Assembly (NCBI GenBank): GCA_002293125.1
Contig: DBCR01000004.1
Span: forward strand, 62,001 to 126,000
From: Opitutia bacterium UBA953
GTDB lineage: Bacteria > Verrucomicrobiota > Verrucomicrobiia > Opitutales > UBA953
Reading direction: 5' to 3'
Length of the DNA stretch: 64,000 bases
Both the position numbers and the translations under genes were made by a program. Below the pieces are notes generated by a model. The model was not told the DNA's origin, made no database searches, and saw only the letters and a program-made list of their open reading frames with translations. Of this stretch, positions 15,986-24,450 are shown piece by piece. Every line of letters starts with the position of its first letter. Position 1 is the stretch's first letter.

Positions 15986-16822
15986 TTAGGCGCCTTCGCC
16001 GAGCTGAGCGCGGCCGAAGTGATCGACCGAGCGGAGCAGGCCGTCGACGAATTTGGCGACGGTGATGTTCAGGCCGAGCAGTTCGGAGTCTGTCAGGTCC
16101 AGCATTTCGCCTGGCTTAAAGGTGCGAGTGGTGTCCGTCAGGCGCGCGACCATCTTCGGCTTATGCTCGTCGGTGAGGCCGTGGCGCGTGACCCCCGGCG
16201 GAAGTTCGGGGGCTGCTTCCGGGGCCTTTTCAGGTTCGGCGGGGGCTTCGAAATCCTGCATCGCTTTGAACTCCAGGGTGAGGGAGCCGTCCGGGGTGAT
16301 GTCGTCGTTGGTGACGAGGCCGCCGCGGACGAGTACGCGCAGGGCGGCGGCGAGGCTGAAGACGCCGTCCTCCAGGTCGCAGACGATACCGAAGTTCTCT
16401 TCGAGGGCCGTGAAGCGGTCCTGCAGCGTCATTTTTTGGAAGGCGTTCTGTTTATCCGAAATGATCTTCTCGATGAGCGGGTCGCGGCGCTGATTTTTGC
16501 CTTGTTCGCGGATGAACAAGCACAGCAGGTGGCACTGCACCATGGCTTCCGAGGAAAGTGTCAGCAGGTCATTGACCGTCGTCCGCATCATCAGGCCGCG
16601 GGCATAGGCGAGCATCTGTTCCGGCGGCAGGTGGGCCTGCGGGACGGGCATGACGCGCGAGACCGAGGAGAAGTGTTCGTAAGCCTTCGGGTCGGCCGTG
16701 TGCAGTCCGGCGATGCTGAACGCGAGCATATCATGCTGGCGTTGGAGGGCCGTGAAGAACGTGCGGCTGATGTTCTGGAGCGAGAGGACGTTCTCGCCGT
16801 TGCCGGGCGGGGGCTGCGACAT
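15986..16822 (-). CDS. Unrecognised 278-residue protein in the Mla operon
   Basis: I do not recognise this family. The protein has no signal peptide or membrane segment. Residues 1-130 look helical (LQNISRTFFTALQRQHDMLAF, LMMRTTVNDLLTLSSEAMVQ). A middle part (about 130-190) contains EENFGIVCDLEDGVFSLAAALRVLVRGG. An acidic/Pro linker, PAEPEKAPEAAPELPPG, leads to a C-terminal segment with LDLTDSELLGLNITVAKFVDGL. I start at ATG 16820-16822, 5 bases after the SPOUT-like gene's stop; residues upstream in that frame mirror the preceding gene. Its fixed place between mla genes and an MFS permease suggests an envelope or regulatory role, which is inference. Confidence 0.72.
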   Translation of the reverse strand: MSQPPPGNGENVLSLQNISRTFFTALQRQHDMLAFSIAGLHTADPKAYEHFSSVSRVMPVPQAHLPPEQMLAYARGLMMRTTVNDLLTLSSEAMVQCHLLCLFIREQGKNQRRDPLIEKIISDKQNAFQKMTLQDRFTALEENFGIVCDLEDGVFSLAAALRVLVRGGLVTNDDITPDGSLTLEFKAMQDFEAPAEPEKAPEAAPELPPGVTRHGLTDEHKPKMVARLTDTTRTFKPGEMLDLTDSELLGLNITVAKFVDGLLRSVDHFGRAQLGEGA

Positions 16823-16827
16823 GGGTA

Positions 16828-17655
16828 TTAGCTGGTCGGATTGGAACCCTTGTCCTTGGCGTGGCGAGCCCTTTTGCGAGACAGGAAGCCGTCGGCGCGG
16901 GGTTGGGGGGTAGACGCGAACCAGGCGATGGCCAACGGGGCGATCTCGGAAAGGGACAGGCCGGGCTGGCTGACGAGGCCTGGGAAGCGGTAGCAATGTT
17001 CGACGCGTGGCTGGATGTCGGGGTCGAGCTTGCCGCCCGGGATGAGTAGGGCGAGGTGACGGCCGGGGACGCGGACCGGCACGGCGAGGTCGATTTTGCG
17101 GCCGATCTCAGGCGAGAGCGCCACGACGCAGCAACGGTCTTCAACAAGCTTCAGAAGTCCACCGAGGGCGGCGGCGCGCATGAGACGCAGCTGTTCCATG
17201 GCGCCACGGGAGAGGTTCCAGGCTTCCGGATGGAAGGAGAGCTTCTCGGTGCCGCCGGAGAGCAGGAGGCGCTTCAGGCCAAAGGCGGCCATCGAGCGGG
17301 CGATGGCGGCGAGGTCGGCTGCGTCCGTGACGCCATCGGCGATGACGATGCTTTCGCGGGACTCGCGCCATTCGGCGAAGTCGGAGATACGAGCTAGCCC
17401 GAAGTCGGGCCGCATGGTGAGCGCGCAAACGTCGTCGCAGGGGCCTTCGGCCGTCTTGACGAGTTCGATCGGTCCGACGATGCGGGTCTTGACGCCGAGT
17501 TCAGCGAAGGCGGCGTCGTATTCAGCGAGGTTGGGTGCGAACGCAGCGGTCGCGACGACCTCACGCAACGCCTTGGGATGGTGTTTGAGGCAGGCGAGCA
17601 GCGCGGCGATGCCCCGGATGACCAGGCGGTTGGGATGGGGGTCGTTGGTATTCAC
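16828..17655 (-). CDS. SPOUT (TrmH/SpoU)-like protein with eroded motifs
   Basis: A 275-residue protein resembling 2'-O-ribose methyltransferases of the TrmH class in layout: an N-terminal substrate-binding-like part (residues 1-95), then IVIADGVTDAADLAAIARSMAAFGLKRLLLSG and finally LALLIPGGKLDPDIQP with GLSLSEIAPLAIAW. The key residues look lost. The Asn of NxGAIxR in motif 1 is missing, and the SLNVSVA-like motif 3 is GLSLSEIA. It therefore may have no methyltransferase activity, or may bind RNA or another ligand. It starts with GTG at 17653-17655, overlapping the DUF5069 stop by 4 bases (GTGA), a sign of coupled translation. The last 20 residues are strongly basic. Confidence 0.6.
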   Translation of the reverse strand: MNTNDPHPNRLVIRGIAALLACLKHHPKALREVVATAAFAPNLAEYDAAFAELGVKTRIVGPIELVKTAEGPCDDVCALTMRPDFGLARISDFAEWRESRESIVIADGVTDAADLAAIARSMAAFGLKRLLLSGGTEKLSFHPEAWNLSRGAMEQLRLMRAAALGGLLKLVEDRCCVVALSPEIGRKIDLAVPVRVPGRHLALLIPGGKLDPDIQPRVEHCYRFPGLVSQPGLSLSEIAPLAIAWFASTPQPRADGFLSRKRARHAKDKGSNPTS

Positions 17656-18125
17656 AAAATGCGTCCTTCGTCGAAGTCGATCATGTCTGCGAAGGAGATC
17701 ACGTCGGTGCGTTGTTCGGCGCCCATCTTGCTTTTGGCGCTGTCGAGGGCTTCGCGGCCCATCGGGCTCATGCCTTTCTGGACCAGTTCGCGGTTCCAGA
17801 CGGCCACGCGGAGGTCGGCGGGGAAAAGTGCTTTGAGCCGGACGTCGAGTTCGGCTTCGGTCTGCGTCTCGCGGACGCAGGCGATGACCTGCTCGGGGTC
17901 CACGCCGAGATGGAGGCAGAGGAAGCGATCAAAGCCTTTACAGAAATTGCGCTGATAAGATTTTGGCAGTTCGCCTTTCAGGTGCTTGCGAATCTTGGCG
18001 AGGAAGCGGGGCAGGTGGAGCAAGCCGGTCGCGGGGTGCGGGATATAGGCCGACGGGAGGTCGTAGCAGATTTCACCGGTGGCTTCCGAGAAGCCGTCAG
18101 GGCGAGGGGCGGAAGGCGTGGTCAT
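17652..18125 (-). CDS. DUF5069-domain protein
   Basis: A 157-residue protein. The text ICYDLPSAYIPHPATGLLHLPRFLAKIRK near the N-terminus and KGFDRFLCLHLGVDPEQVIA in the middle match the DUF5069 family, common in Verrucomicrobia and Planctomycetes and of unknown function. No signal peptide or membrane segment is present. ATG at 18123-18125 overlaps the stop of the preceding lipoprotein gene as ATGA, and its own stop overlaps the next start as GTGA, so it is locked into the mla unit on both sides. A soluble partner of the transporter is possible but unsupported by any motif. Confidence 0.8.
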   Translation of the reverse strand: MTTPSAPRPDGFSEATGEICYDLPSAYIPHPATGLLHLPRFLAKIRKHLKGELPKSYQRNFCKGFDRFLCLHLGVDPEQVIACVRETQTEAELDVRLKALFPADLRVAVWNRELVQKGMSPMGREALDSAKSKMGAEQRTDVISFADMIDFDEGRIL

Positions 18126-18748
18126 TTCGACGAGGAGGCGGCCGGCAAGAGCTTGGCGATCTCGGCCGAGACCGTGGCAAGGTTCGCCGATTGGGCCTTT
18201 TCGAATTCGGTCGGCGTACGTTCCTTGAGCGGACGGGATTGCGAAAGCGTCTTGGTCGCGAGGAGGGTACCATCGGACTTTTCGAGGCGGAACGTGACCT
18301 GCAGGGTGGCCGTATCCGTATTCGGCGCCGTGCCTCGGATGGAGAAGATCGAGCGCCCGGGGCCGGCGGGAGTAAAGACTTCCATTTTGTCGACGGTCAG
18401 AAGGAGCACGAGATGCTCCTCGGCTGGCGACTGCATCGAAGACGGTAATCCGGTCAGCGAGGTGAGGTGGCGGCCGACGGCTTCGGGGACGGCGCGGTCG
18501 AGCGGAGAGATCCAGCGGTGGGCGTCTTCCATGCGCACCCAGCCCGTGTCGTCGATCAGTACGACGTTTGGTCGGCGGAGGGCGGAAGGGATGATCGCGC
18601 GAGGGACGAAGAGGGTCGGGCCGGAGCGTGTGGTGACGGCGGCCGGCGAGGCGAGCTGGTGGAAGGTGACCGCCTCGCTCTTCTTGTCGAAGATGATGCA
18701 GCCGCTGAGAAGTGCGGTCAGGCCAAACAGCAGGGCGCGGGATTTCAT
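18122..18748 (-). CDS. Mla/Mce-associated lipoprotein (ABC-type transport auxiliary)
   Basis: A 208-residue lipoprotein with signal MKSRALLFGLTALLSGC (lipidated Cys at residue 17). The mature part contains LFVPRAIIPSALRRPNVVLIDDTGWVRMEDAHRW, which matches the PqiC/LetC-like ABC-type transport auxiliary lipoproteins that partner MCE proteins at the outer membrane. Its position directly after mlaD (ATGA overlap) supports that role. The C-terminal half has a beta-rich segment (TLQVTFRLEKSDGTLLATKTL) and a helical Ala-rich tail. This probably forms the outer-membrane anchor of the lipid-transfer bridge. Confidence 0.82.
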   Translation of the reverse strand: MKSRALLFGLTALLSGCIIFDKKSEAVTFHQLASPAAVTTRSGPTLFVPRAIIPSALRRPNVVLIDDTGWVRMEDAHRWISPLDRAVPEAVGRHLTSLTGLPSSMQSPAEEHLVLLLTVDKMEVFTPAGPGRSIFSIRGTAPNTDTATLQVTFRLEKSDGTLLATKTLSQSRPLKERTPTEFEKAQSANLATVSAEIAKLLPAASSSK

Positions 18749-19779
18749 TTAGCAGCCGGCTCCTCCTTGGGCTTCGCATCTTGAGCGGGCGACTTACTGC
18801 GACCCTGGATGATCGTCTCAGGGTTGCGTTCGATGAAATCAGCGAGCGAGCGGATCGCCTGGGCCGCGTCCGAGACGTCGGCCAGTGCTTGGTCGAGGTC
18901 GCGGCGGGCCGGCGAGCCTGGCTTGGTGAGCGTGCGGAGGTTTTCGGAGGTCTCGTTGAGTCGCTCGAGGGCCTTGCGACCGGCCGTCACCATCGCCTTG
19001 ATGTCGTCGGTCACCGGGTCGACCTTGCCGCTCAGGCGTTTGACGAGGACATCGATGCCTTGCATCGCGGCGGAGAAGTCCGTGACCGCGCGGGCGATGG
19101 CCGGGTCGCCGGTGATCTTCGAAATATTAGAGGAGGCTTGGACGAGGTTGCCGTTGATCTTCTCGAATTCGATCTGCGAAGCGCCTTTGTCGATCCGGGT
19201 CAGGATCGAATCGACCTTCTTGGTGATCGAGACGAAGTCGATGCGGCTGAGCTGATCGAGCGTCTGGGCGACGGCCTTGGTCAGCGCGCCGAGGTTGGAA
19301 GGCTGCGTTGGGATCTCCGGCATCTCCCCTTTCGGGTCATGCAACTTGTAGGCCGTGTCGGGAAGGTAATCCAGCTCCACGTAAAGCACGCCCGTGATGA
19401 CCGACTGCTGCTGCAGCTTGGCACGAAGTCCTTTCTCGATGGAGAGGCGCAGGCCTTGCTTCTGGAGCAGGGCCTGATCGATACCGCGGCGGGTGAGGAG
19501 GTCGGGCGAGAATTCCATGACCACCGGGACGGAGTAGTCGGACGCCGACTGACCCGAGGTGCGCAGGAGCACCTGGCTGACCTTGCCGATGCTGACGCCG
19601 CGGAATTTGACCGGTGCGCCGATATCCAGGCCACTGACAGAATCTTCGAAATAAGCGATCGCCGTAGGCTTGGCGCCGGTGAAGGAACCGGCCCCAAGCA
19701 GGACCACGGCGGCGATGATGAGCAGGATGCCTCCGACCACGAAGGCCCCGATAAGTGTCATGTTGGCGGATCTACGCAT
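18745..19779 (-). CDS. mlaD: MlaD/MCE-domain lipid transport protein
   Basis: A 344-residue protein with one N-terminal transmembrane helix (residues about 9-30) and one MCE domain, about residues 35-115: TAIAYFEDSVSGLDIGAPVKFRGVSIGKV is the characteristic strand pair. The rest is long and helical (repeats such as LDQLSRIDFVSITKKVDSIL and VTAGRKALERLNETSENLRT), the kind of region that forms helical tunnels in MCE assemblies. It binds phospholipid in the periplasm and hands it to or from the MlaFE transporter. It starts 2 bases after mlaF and overlaps the downstream lipoprotein gene (ATGA). Pro/Lys-rich residues end the protein. Confidence 0.92.
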   Translation of the reverse strand: MRRSANMTLIGAFVVGGILLIIAAVVLLGAGSFTGAKPTAIAYFEDSVSGLDIGAPVKFRGVSIGKVSQVLLRTSGQSASDYSVPVVMEFSPDLLTRRGIDQALLQKQGLRLSIEKGLRAKLQQQSVITGVLYVELDYLPDTAYKLHDPKGEMPEIPTQPSNLGALTKAVAQTLDQLSRIDFVSITKKVDSILTRIDKGASQIEFEKINGNLVQASSNISKITGDPAIARAVTDFSAAMQGIDVLVKRLSGKVDPVTDDIKAMVTAGRKALERLNETSENLRTLTKPGSPARRDLDQALADVSDAAQAIRSLADFIERNPETIIQGRSKSPAQDAKPKEEPAAK

Positions 19780-19781
19780 GG

Positions 19782-20540
19782 TCAGTCGAAACGAGCTTGG
19801 GTGAAGAAGGCGTGTACCTTCGGCGAATTGCCAGCCTGAAGGAAGCCCTTTGGAGGTCCGTAGCCACCGATGGTACCCGTGTCGGGGTCGAGATAAACGC
19901 AGAAGTCGGCGGTTCGCAGGATGCTAGGGATTTCATGGCTCACTAGGATGATGGTAGTGCCATAGGCCTCGCGGAGGCGGAGAATGAGCTCGTCAAGGCG
20001 CCCCGAACTCAGCGGATCAAGGCCCGCGCTGGGTTCGTCGAGGAAGATGACGGCCGGGTCGAGGGCCATGGCGCGGGCGATGCCGGCGCGCTTAGCCATG
20101 CCCCCGCTGATTTCCGAGGGAAGTTTATCCATGGCATCGGCTAGGCCGACGAGGGCCAACTTGTACTCGGCGAGCTGGCGGATGTCTTTGCGGGGAGCCT
20201 TGAGGAACTCGCGCATGGGCATCTCGATATTCTCGCGGAGGGTGAGCGAGGAGAACAGGGCGGCGCCTTGGAAAAGGAAGCCGCTCTGGCGCAAGATATC
20301 CTGGCGCTGCTGTCCGTCTGCCGCGGCGAGGTCGACGCCCATGAGCGTGGTCTTACCGCCGAGCGGTTCATCCAGTCCGCCGAGGGCGCGCATGAGCGTG
20401 CTCTTGCCGCAGCCGCTGGGTCCGACGATCGCGAGGATCTTGCCGGGCGCGAGGGACAGGTTGAGCCGATCCATGATCACGGTCTTGCCGTGGCCGATAG
20501 CCAAGCCCGTACAGGTGAGGATGTCGGAGGTGTCGTTCAC
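19782..20540 (-). CDS. mlaF: Mla ABC transporter ATPase
   Basis: A 252-residue ABC ATPase energising phospholipid transport across the envelope. It shows Walker A GPSGCGKST, a Q-loop (FLFQGAALFSS), signature SEISGGMAKRAGIARA, Walker B VIFLDEPSAGLD and the H-loop VSHEI. The SGGM signature is typical of MlaF. The start is GTG at 20538-20540, overlapping the mlaE stop by 4 bases (GTGA). The open frame continues upstream only into an Arg-rich shadow of mlaE. It is flanked by its permease and its MCE protein. Confidence 0.93.
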   Translation of the reverse strand: MNDTSDILTCTGLAIGHGKTVIMDRLNLSLAPGKILAIVGPSGCGKSTLMRALGGLDEPLGGKTTLMGVDLAAADGQQRQDILRQSGFLFQGAALFSSLTLRENIEMPMREFLKAPRKDIRQLAEYKLALVGLADAMDKLPSEISGGMAKRAGIARAMALDPAVIFLDEPSAGLDPLSSGRLDELILRLREAYGTTIILVSHEIPSILRTADFCVYLDPDTGTIGGYGPPKGFLQAGNSPKVHAFFTQARFD

Positions 20541-21631
20541 AGGTCGAACAGGTTGAAGATCACGGCGAAGATCGCGTCGAAGATCACGATGAAGGTGATG
20601 CCCAGCACCGCGGCGGAGGTGGCGGCCTCGCCGACGCCGAGGGCAGAGCGCTTGGCGACCGAGCCGCGATAACATCCCGCCCAAGCGGCGATGAAGCCGA
20701 AGGCGATGGACTTGATGAAGCCGACCAGGAAACTCTTGAAGGAGATGGCGCGGATGGCCTGCGTCAGGTACTGTTCGATGCTGAGGTCGCCAGCGCAGGC
20801 GACAATCATGCCCCCGAAGATACCGATGAAGGTGGCGAAGACCGCGAGGAGTGGCACCATCAGCGTGACGGCCAGGATGCGGGGCAGGGCAAGGTACTCG
20901 ATGGGGTTGATGCCCAAGGCGCGCAGGGCATCGGTCTCTTGGCTGACGTTCATGCTACCGAGCTGCGAAGCGTAGGCGGTCGAAGTGCGTCCGCATGCGA
21001 TGATACCGGTCATCAACGCACCCATCTCGCGGGTCATGGCGAGGGAGACGAGGTTAGCGACATAGACCGTAGCGCCGACTTGGCGGAGCTGGATGAGGCC
21101 GACGTAGGCCATGATGAGCCCGGTCAGGAAGCCGAGGAGGGCCACGATGGGCAGCGCGTCGACGCCTGAGGTCTGCAGCTGGAGCTTGAAGTCTCCCCAA
21201 TTGACCTTGGCCCGTCCGACCAGCATCTTGAGGAAGCCTAAGGCGGTGTGGCCGATATGATCAAAGGCGCGGGCCCAGGAGCCGCCGCTTTCGACGCCCC
21301 AACTTCCAAAAGTCTCGAGTAAGCCCGCGTGGTCGGATTGGGCGTGGTCGGATGAGGCCTTTTCGGCCATCTGCACGAGAGACTGCAGCCGGACGGGTAG
21401 GGTGGAAATATCCAGCTGACGGATATTCTTGAAGTTGTCGTAAAGCCATGCCGGGAGCGACGAGTCGAAGTCGGTTAGCCCTTCGGCCACTACCTTGGCC
21501 CGATCTCCCTTGATGACGATGGACGGGAGCGGTTGATTCAGCTCCCAGGCGCCGCCGATGGTGACCAAGGCCGTGCCATCGGCCAGGACTTCCGTCCGGG
21601 CAAAAGGTAAGCCTGTGGGAGCATGGGACAT
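20537..21631 (-). CDS. mlaE: Mla permease MlaE with N-terminal STAS-like domain
   Basis: A 364-residue permease. Residues about 1-95 look like an STAS (MlaB-like) domain (ADGTALVTIGGAWELN, RAKVVAEGLTDFDSSLPAWL), and the rest is the five-helix MlaE permease with GFLTGLIMAYVGLIQLRQVGA and MTREMGALMTGIIACGRT. Fusing MlaB to MlaE is known in several phyla. The start is ATG 21629-21631; a GTG 12 codons earlier is possible but has no better ribosome site. It opens the eight-gene unit. The 91-base divergent gap to the LpxR-like gene must hold both promoters, but I see no convincing element there. Confidence 0.92.
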   Translation of the reverse strand: MSHAPTGLPFARTEVLADGTALVTIGGAWELNQPLPSIVIKGDRAKVVAEGLTDFDSSLPAWLYDNFKNIRQLDISTLPVRLQSLVQMAEKASSDHAQSDHAGLLETFGSWGVESGGSWARAFDHIGHTALGFLKMLVGRAKVNWGDFKLQLQTSGVDALPIVALLGFLTGLIMAYVGLIQLRQVGATVYVANLVSLAMTREMGALMTGIIACGRTSTAYASQLGSMNVSQETDALRALGINPIEYLALPRILAVTLMVPLLAVFATFIGIFGGMIVACAGDLSIEQYLTQAIRAISFKSFLVGFIKSIAFGFIAAWAGCYRGSVAKRSALGVGEAATSAAVLGITFIVIFDAIFAVIFNLFDL

Positions 21632-21722
21632 CCTGACTGTCAAATACTTGGGCGAGCCGATGTTCACAAGTCAGAAAGGCGTGGACGCCCCCTCGGAGAT
21701 ACCCTTTGCTGATGTTTCAGAA

Positions 21723-22682
21723 ATGTCGATTTCACGTCTCATGGCCATTGCCTCGGCTGCCGCCTCTGCCCATGCCGCCGAAGTCCCCGCTCCGGCGATT
21801 CCGAGGTCCGTCTGGGTCGTCTCGCTCACCGAAGAGAACGACAAGTTCGCTCCGCAGAACAAGGATCGTTACTACACCCAAGGCCTGAAGATCGCCATCA
21901 ATCGCGGCGATCACACCTTCTTCTCGCTCACGCAGGAGATCAATACGCCTGCGGATACGACGAACCCGAATCCTTCGCTCGACGACATGCCTTATTCGGG
22001 CGCACTTTATCTCGGTTGGGGGTATGGCGCCATCTTGGACCGAGGTGGCCGCCGCGACTGCATGTTTTCGGTGGAGGCTAAGCTCGGCGTGATCGGACCC
22101 TCGGCCGGTGGCGAGACGATCCAGAACAAGTTCCACGACCTCATCGGCACGCCGCAGTCCTCCGGCTGGGGGACGCAATTGCCCGACGAGTTATTGATCA
22201 ATGTGGACGGCGAGTTCCGCCGTCGCTTCGACCTAGATTCGTCCGGCCGTGGTTATCGTGACCTGATCGCCCGCGGCGTTTTAGAGCTTGGTACCTTGCG
22301 TACCGCGGTGGTCCTGGGTGGGCAATTACGATGGGGAGTCAATCTGGACAAATCGTGGGGCCATTCCTTCATCCGCCACTCGAATGGTTACGATCCCATC
22401 GATGCGCTGAAGACGCCGGCCTCCCGTCCGAACTTCTCCTACTGGGCCTTCGTTGATTCCCAGGTCGAGGTCATCGTCCGTAATTATGCGACCGACGGCA
22501 CGAACTTCCGCGAATCCCGTGGCGTCACTCGTTCGCCCATCGTGCTCCAGTGCGCGGTCGGAACCACCTTCCAAGTTTATTCCTGCTCCGCGACTTATTT
22601 CATCGCGGCGCGGACGAAGGAATTCGAGACGCAGGACGGCGTTCATTTGTTCGGCGGCCTCAAGGGCCAATTTCTATTCTGA
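21723..22682 (+). CDS. lpxR: LpxR-family (lipid A 3'-O-deacylase-like) outer-membrane protein
   Basis: A 319-residue protein with signal MSISRLMAIASAAASAHAA and a beta-rich body. Family hallmarks are the N-terminal EENDKFAPQNKDRYYTQGL (with the conserved Asn-Asp), YLGWGYGAIL, the SSGWGTQLPDELLIN segment and a His-containing GHSFIRHSNGY. The terminal residue is Phe (KGQFLF), as expected for an outer-membrane barrel. LpxR removes the 3'-acyloxyacyl chain of lipid A in a calcium-dependent way; whether this homologue does so is inference. The start is ATG 21723; an in-frame ATG six codons later is an alternative. It is followed after 2 bases by a Ppx/GppA gene. Confidence 0.8.
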   Translation: MSISRLMAIASAAASAHAAEVPAPAIPRSVWVVSLTEENDKFAPQNKDRYYTQGLKIAINRGDHTFFSLTQEINTPADTTNPNPSLDDMPYSGALYLGWGYGAILDRGGRRDCMFSVEAKLGVIGPSAGGETIQNKFHDLIGTPQSSGWGTQLPDELLINVDGEFRRRFDLDSSGRGYRDLIARGVLELGTLRTAVVLGGQLRWGVNLDKSWGHSFIRHSNGYDPIDALKTPASRPNFSYWAFVDSQVEVIVRNYATDGTNFRESRGVTRSPIVLQCAVGTTFQVYSCSATYFIAARTKEFETQDGVHLFGGLKGQFLF

Positions 22683-22684
22683 AC

Positions 22685-23614
22685 ATGTCCGCCATCGCCG
22701 TCGTCGACGTAGGCTCCAATTCCATCAAGGTCGCCATCGTGGACGAGCAGGATCGTCGCGAGCTCGGTCGCTTGACCGAATCCGTCCGTCTGCAACAAGA
22801 CGTCAATCCGGGCGATCCGCTTTCGGCTGAAACTCAGGCCGCCGCCGCGGCGGCGATCGGACGTCTGCTCGATTTCGCCCGCACCAAGGGGGCTACGCGT
22901 TTCACCGTTCTCGGCACGAGCGCCGTCCGGGAATGCTCCAACCGCCAGGTCTTCGCGGAAACGGTACGCGCGGTCACCGGCGTACCCCTCACGATTGTCT
23001 CCGGCGAGGTCGAAGCCCGCCTGGCCGGCTCAGGGGTGAGGACGGATCCGGCTTATCAGGCCTATGCCAATATCATGGCCTTCGATCTCGGCGGCGGCAG
23101 CCTCGAGGTCACTGCCATTCGCGGACAGCATTACGTGCTGGCCCGTAGTTTTCCTTTGGGTTCGGTCCGCATGACCAACGGCTATCTCCGGGGCGGGGCG
23201 GGTGTCGTCGACGAACTCGATCAGGCCTCGATTCGCACCCATCTCATGGGTGTCCTCCAGACCATCATTCCGGCCAACGCAGCCGAAAACTACCTCATCA
23301 TCGGGGCCGGCGGCGCCTTCGCGGCTGTCGCCCTGCATCTTGAGGCGATGGGGGAGCCTCCGGTCGGCGGCCGTCTGCCCGTCCTGCGTATCCGTGAGCT
23401 GCGTGACCGCATGTGCGCGCTCGATCTCGACGGACGTCGCAAGATCCCGGGAATCCCGGCGGACCGGGCCGATATCATGCCGGCGGCTTTGATTACCCTT
23501 TGCGTGCTCGCCGACCTGACGGGGGCAGAATCCTTCCATCTTTCGCACTATGGCGTTCGACACGGCATGGTTGAGTTGCTCCTTGGTCCTTCTGGAGAGC
23601 ATCTCTTAACATGA
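22685..23614 (+). CDS. Ppx/GppA-family phosphatase
   Basis: A 309-residue single-domain exopolyphosphatase or (p)ppGpp phosphatase-like protein. Its ASKHA-fold motifs are VVDVGSNSIKVAIVD at the N-terminus, FTVLGTSAVRECSN, the second phosphate loop IMAFDLGGGSLEVTAI and LIIGAGGAFAAVA. It is shorter than E. coli Ppx and lacks the C-terminal HD-like extension, like many bacterial Ppx2-type proteins. It starts 2 bases after the LpxR-like stop and overlaps the Sco gene (ATGA). A polyphosphate kinase gene lies 34 kb away in this window, so polyphosphate turnover is possible. Confidence 0.88.
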   Translation: MSAIAVVDVGSNSIKVAIVDEQDRRELGRLTESVRLQQDVNPGDPLSAETQAAAAAAIGRLLDFARTKGATRFTVLGTSAVRECSNRQVFAETVRAVTGVPLTIVSGEVEARLAGSGVRTDPAYQAYANIMAFDLGGGSLEVTAIRGQHYVLARSFPLGSVRMTNGYLRGGAGVVDELDQASIRTHLMGVLQTIIPANAAENYLIIGAGGAFAAVALHLEAMGEPPVGGRLPVLRIRELRDRMCALDLDGRRKIPGIPADRADIMPAALITLCVLADLTGAESFHLSHYGVRHGMVELLLGPSGEHLLT

Positions 23615-24450
23615 TTCGCACCTGCATCTTTTTCTTGGCCGTAATCGGACTTACCGCCGCCCCCGAAACCGGTAAGGTAATCTCCGTCTCGACTGATGGC
23701 TGGGCGAAGATTATCCATGCTGATGGTTCGACGAACTTCCTTCGCCGCTTCTCTGAAGGAGACCGCAAGGTGGGCTGGGTCGGACGGACGGTACGCTATG
23801 AGGTCGTGACCGAAGCCACGGAGACTCAGGCCCGCGGGATTGTCTCGGCCGACGCCGAGGAGTTGCGTCGGGTCGCCGAAGTCACGGACACGCTACGCCG
23901 CGAGACGGTCGATAAGGGTCGTATGGTCTCGCGCATGCCGAACGAGCTCATGCCAAATATGGCGCTCTGGGATCAGTCTGGCCGTCTGGTCATGAAGAAG
24001 GATTTCCTGGGTCACCCGCTCGCGTTGAACTTCGTCTTTACGAGCTGCCGGGTCGCCCGCATGTGCCCCGCCTCCACCCGCAGCATGAAACAGCTCGGCG
24101 ATGCGCTGGCCAAGCTTCCTGGCGCCGCCAATGTCCGCCTGCTCACCATCACCTTCGACCCCGAGACGGATAGCCCGGGCGTCTTGCGCACTTATGCCGA
24201 CGGTTACGGCATCGATCATGAACGTCACCGCTTCCTGACCGGTGATGCCGGCCAGATCAAGGACCTCATGCGCCATTATGGCATCCAAACGCTGCGCGAT
24301 GACGGTACCATCGTGCATAATGCCGCCTTGATCGTGATCAGTCCCGAGGGCCGCATTACCTATCGCAGCGAAGGGGCTTCCTTCGACGCCGAAGACGTCG
24401 CCGCACGCCTGCTCAAGCTTTCCGGCACCGCTGGCACGAAATCCCGATGA
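23611..24450 (+). CDS. SCO1/SenC-family exported thioredoxin-like protein
   Basis: A 279-residue exported protein with a short signal (residues 1-17). Residues about 20-75 form a small beta-rich domain (GKVISVSTDGWAKIIHADG) that vaguely resembles copper-binding modules often fused to Sco proteins. Residues 110-270 form the SCO domain: LNFVFTSCRVARMCPAST with a CX5C pair instead of the classical CX3C, and the distal metal-ligand His in GTIVHNAALIVI. SCO proteins deliver copper to, or reduce thiols in, cytochrome c oxidase subunit II. It overlaps the Ppx gene upstream (ATGA) and the His-rich gene downstream (ATGA). Confidence 0.82.
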   Translation: MIRTCIFFLAVIGLTAAPETGKVISVSTDGWAKIIHADGSTNFLRRFSEGDRKVGWVGRTVRYEVVTEATETQARGIVSADAEELRRVAEVTDTLRRETVDKGRMVSRMPNELMPNMALWDQSGRLVMKKDFLGHPLALNFVFTSCRVARMCPASTRSMKQLGDALAKLPGAANVRLLTITFDPETDSPGVLRTYADGYGIDHERHRFLTGDAGQIKDLMRHYGIQTLRDDGTIVHNAALIVISPEGRITYRSEGASFDAEDVAARLLKLSGTAGTKSR

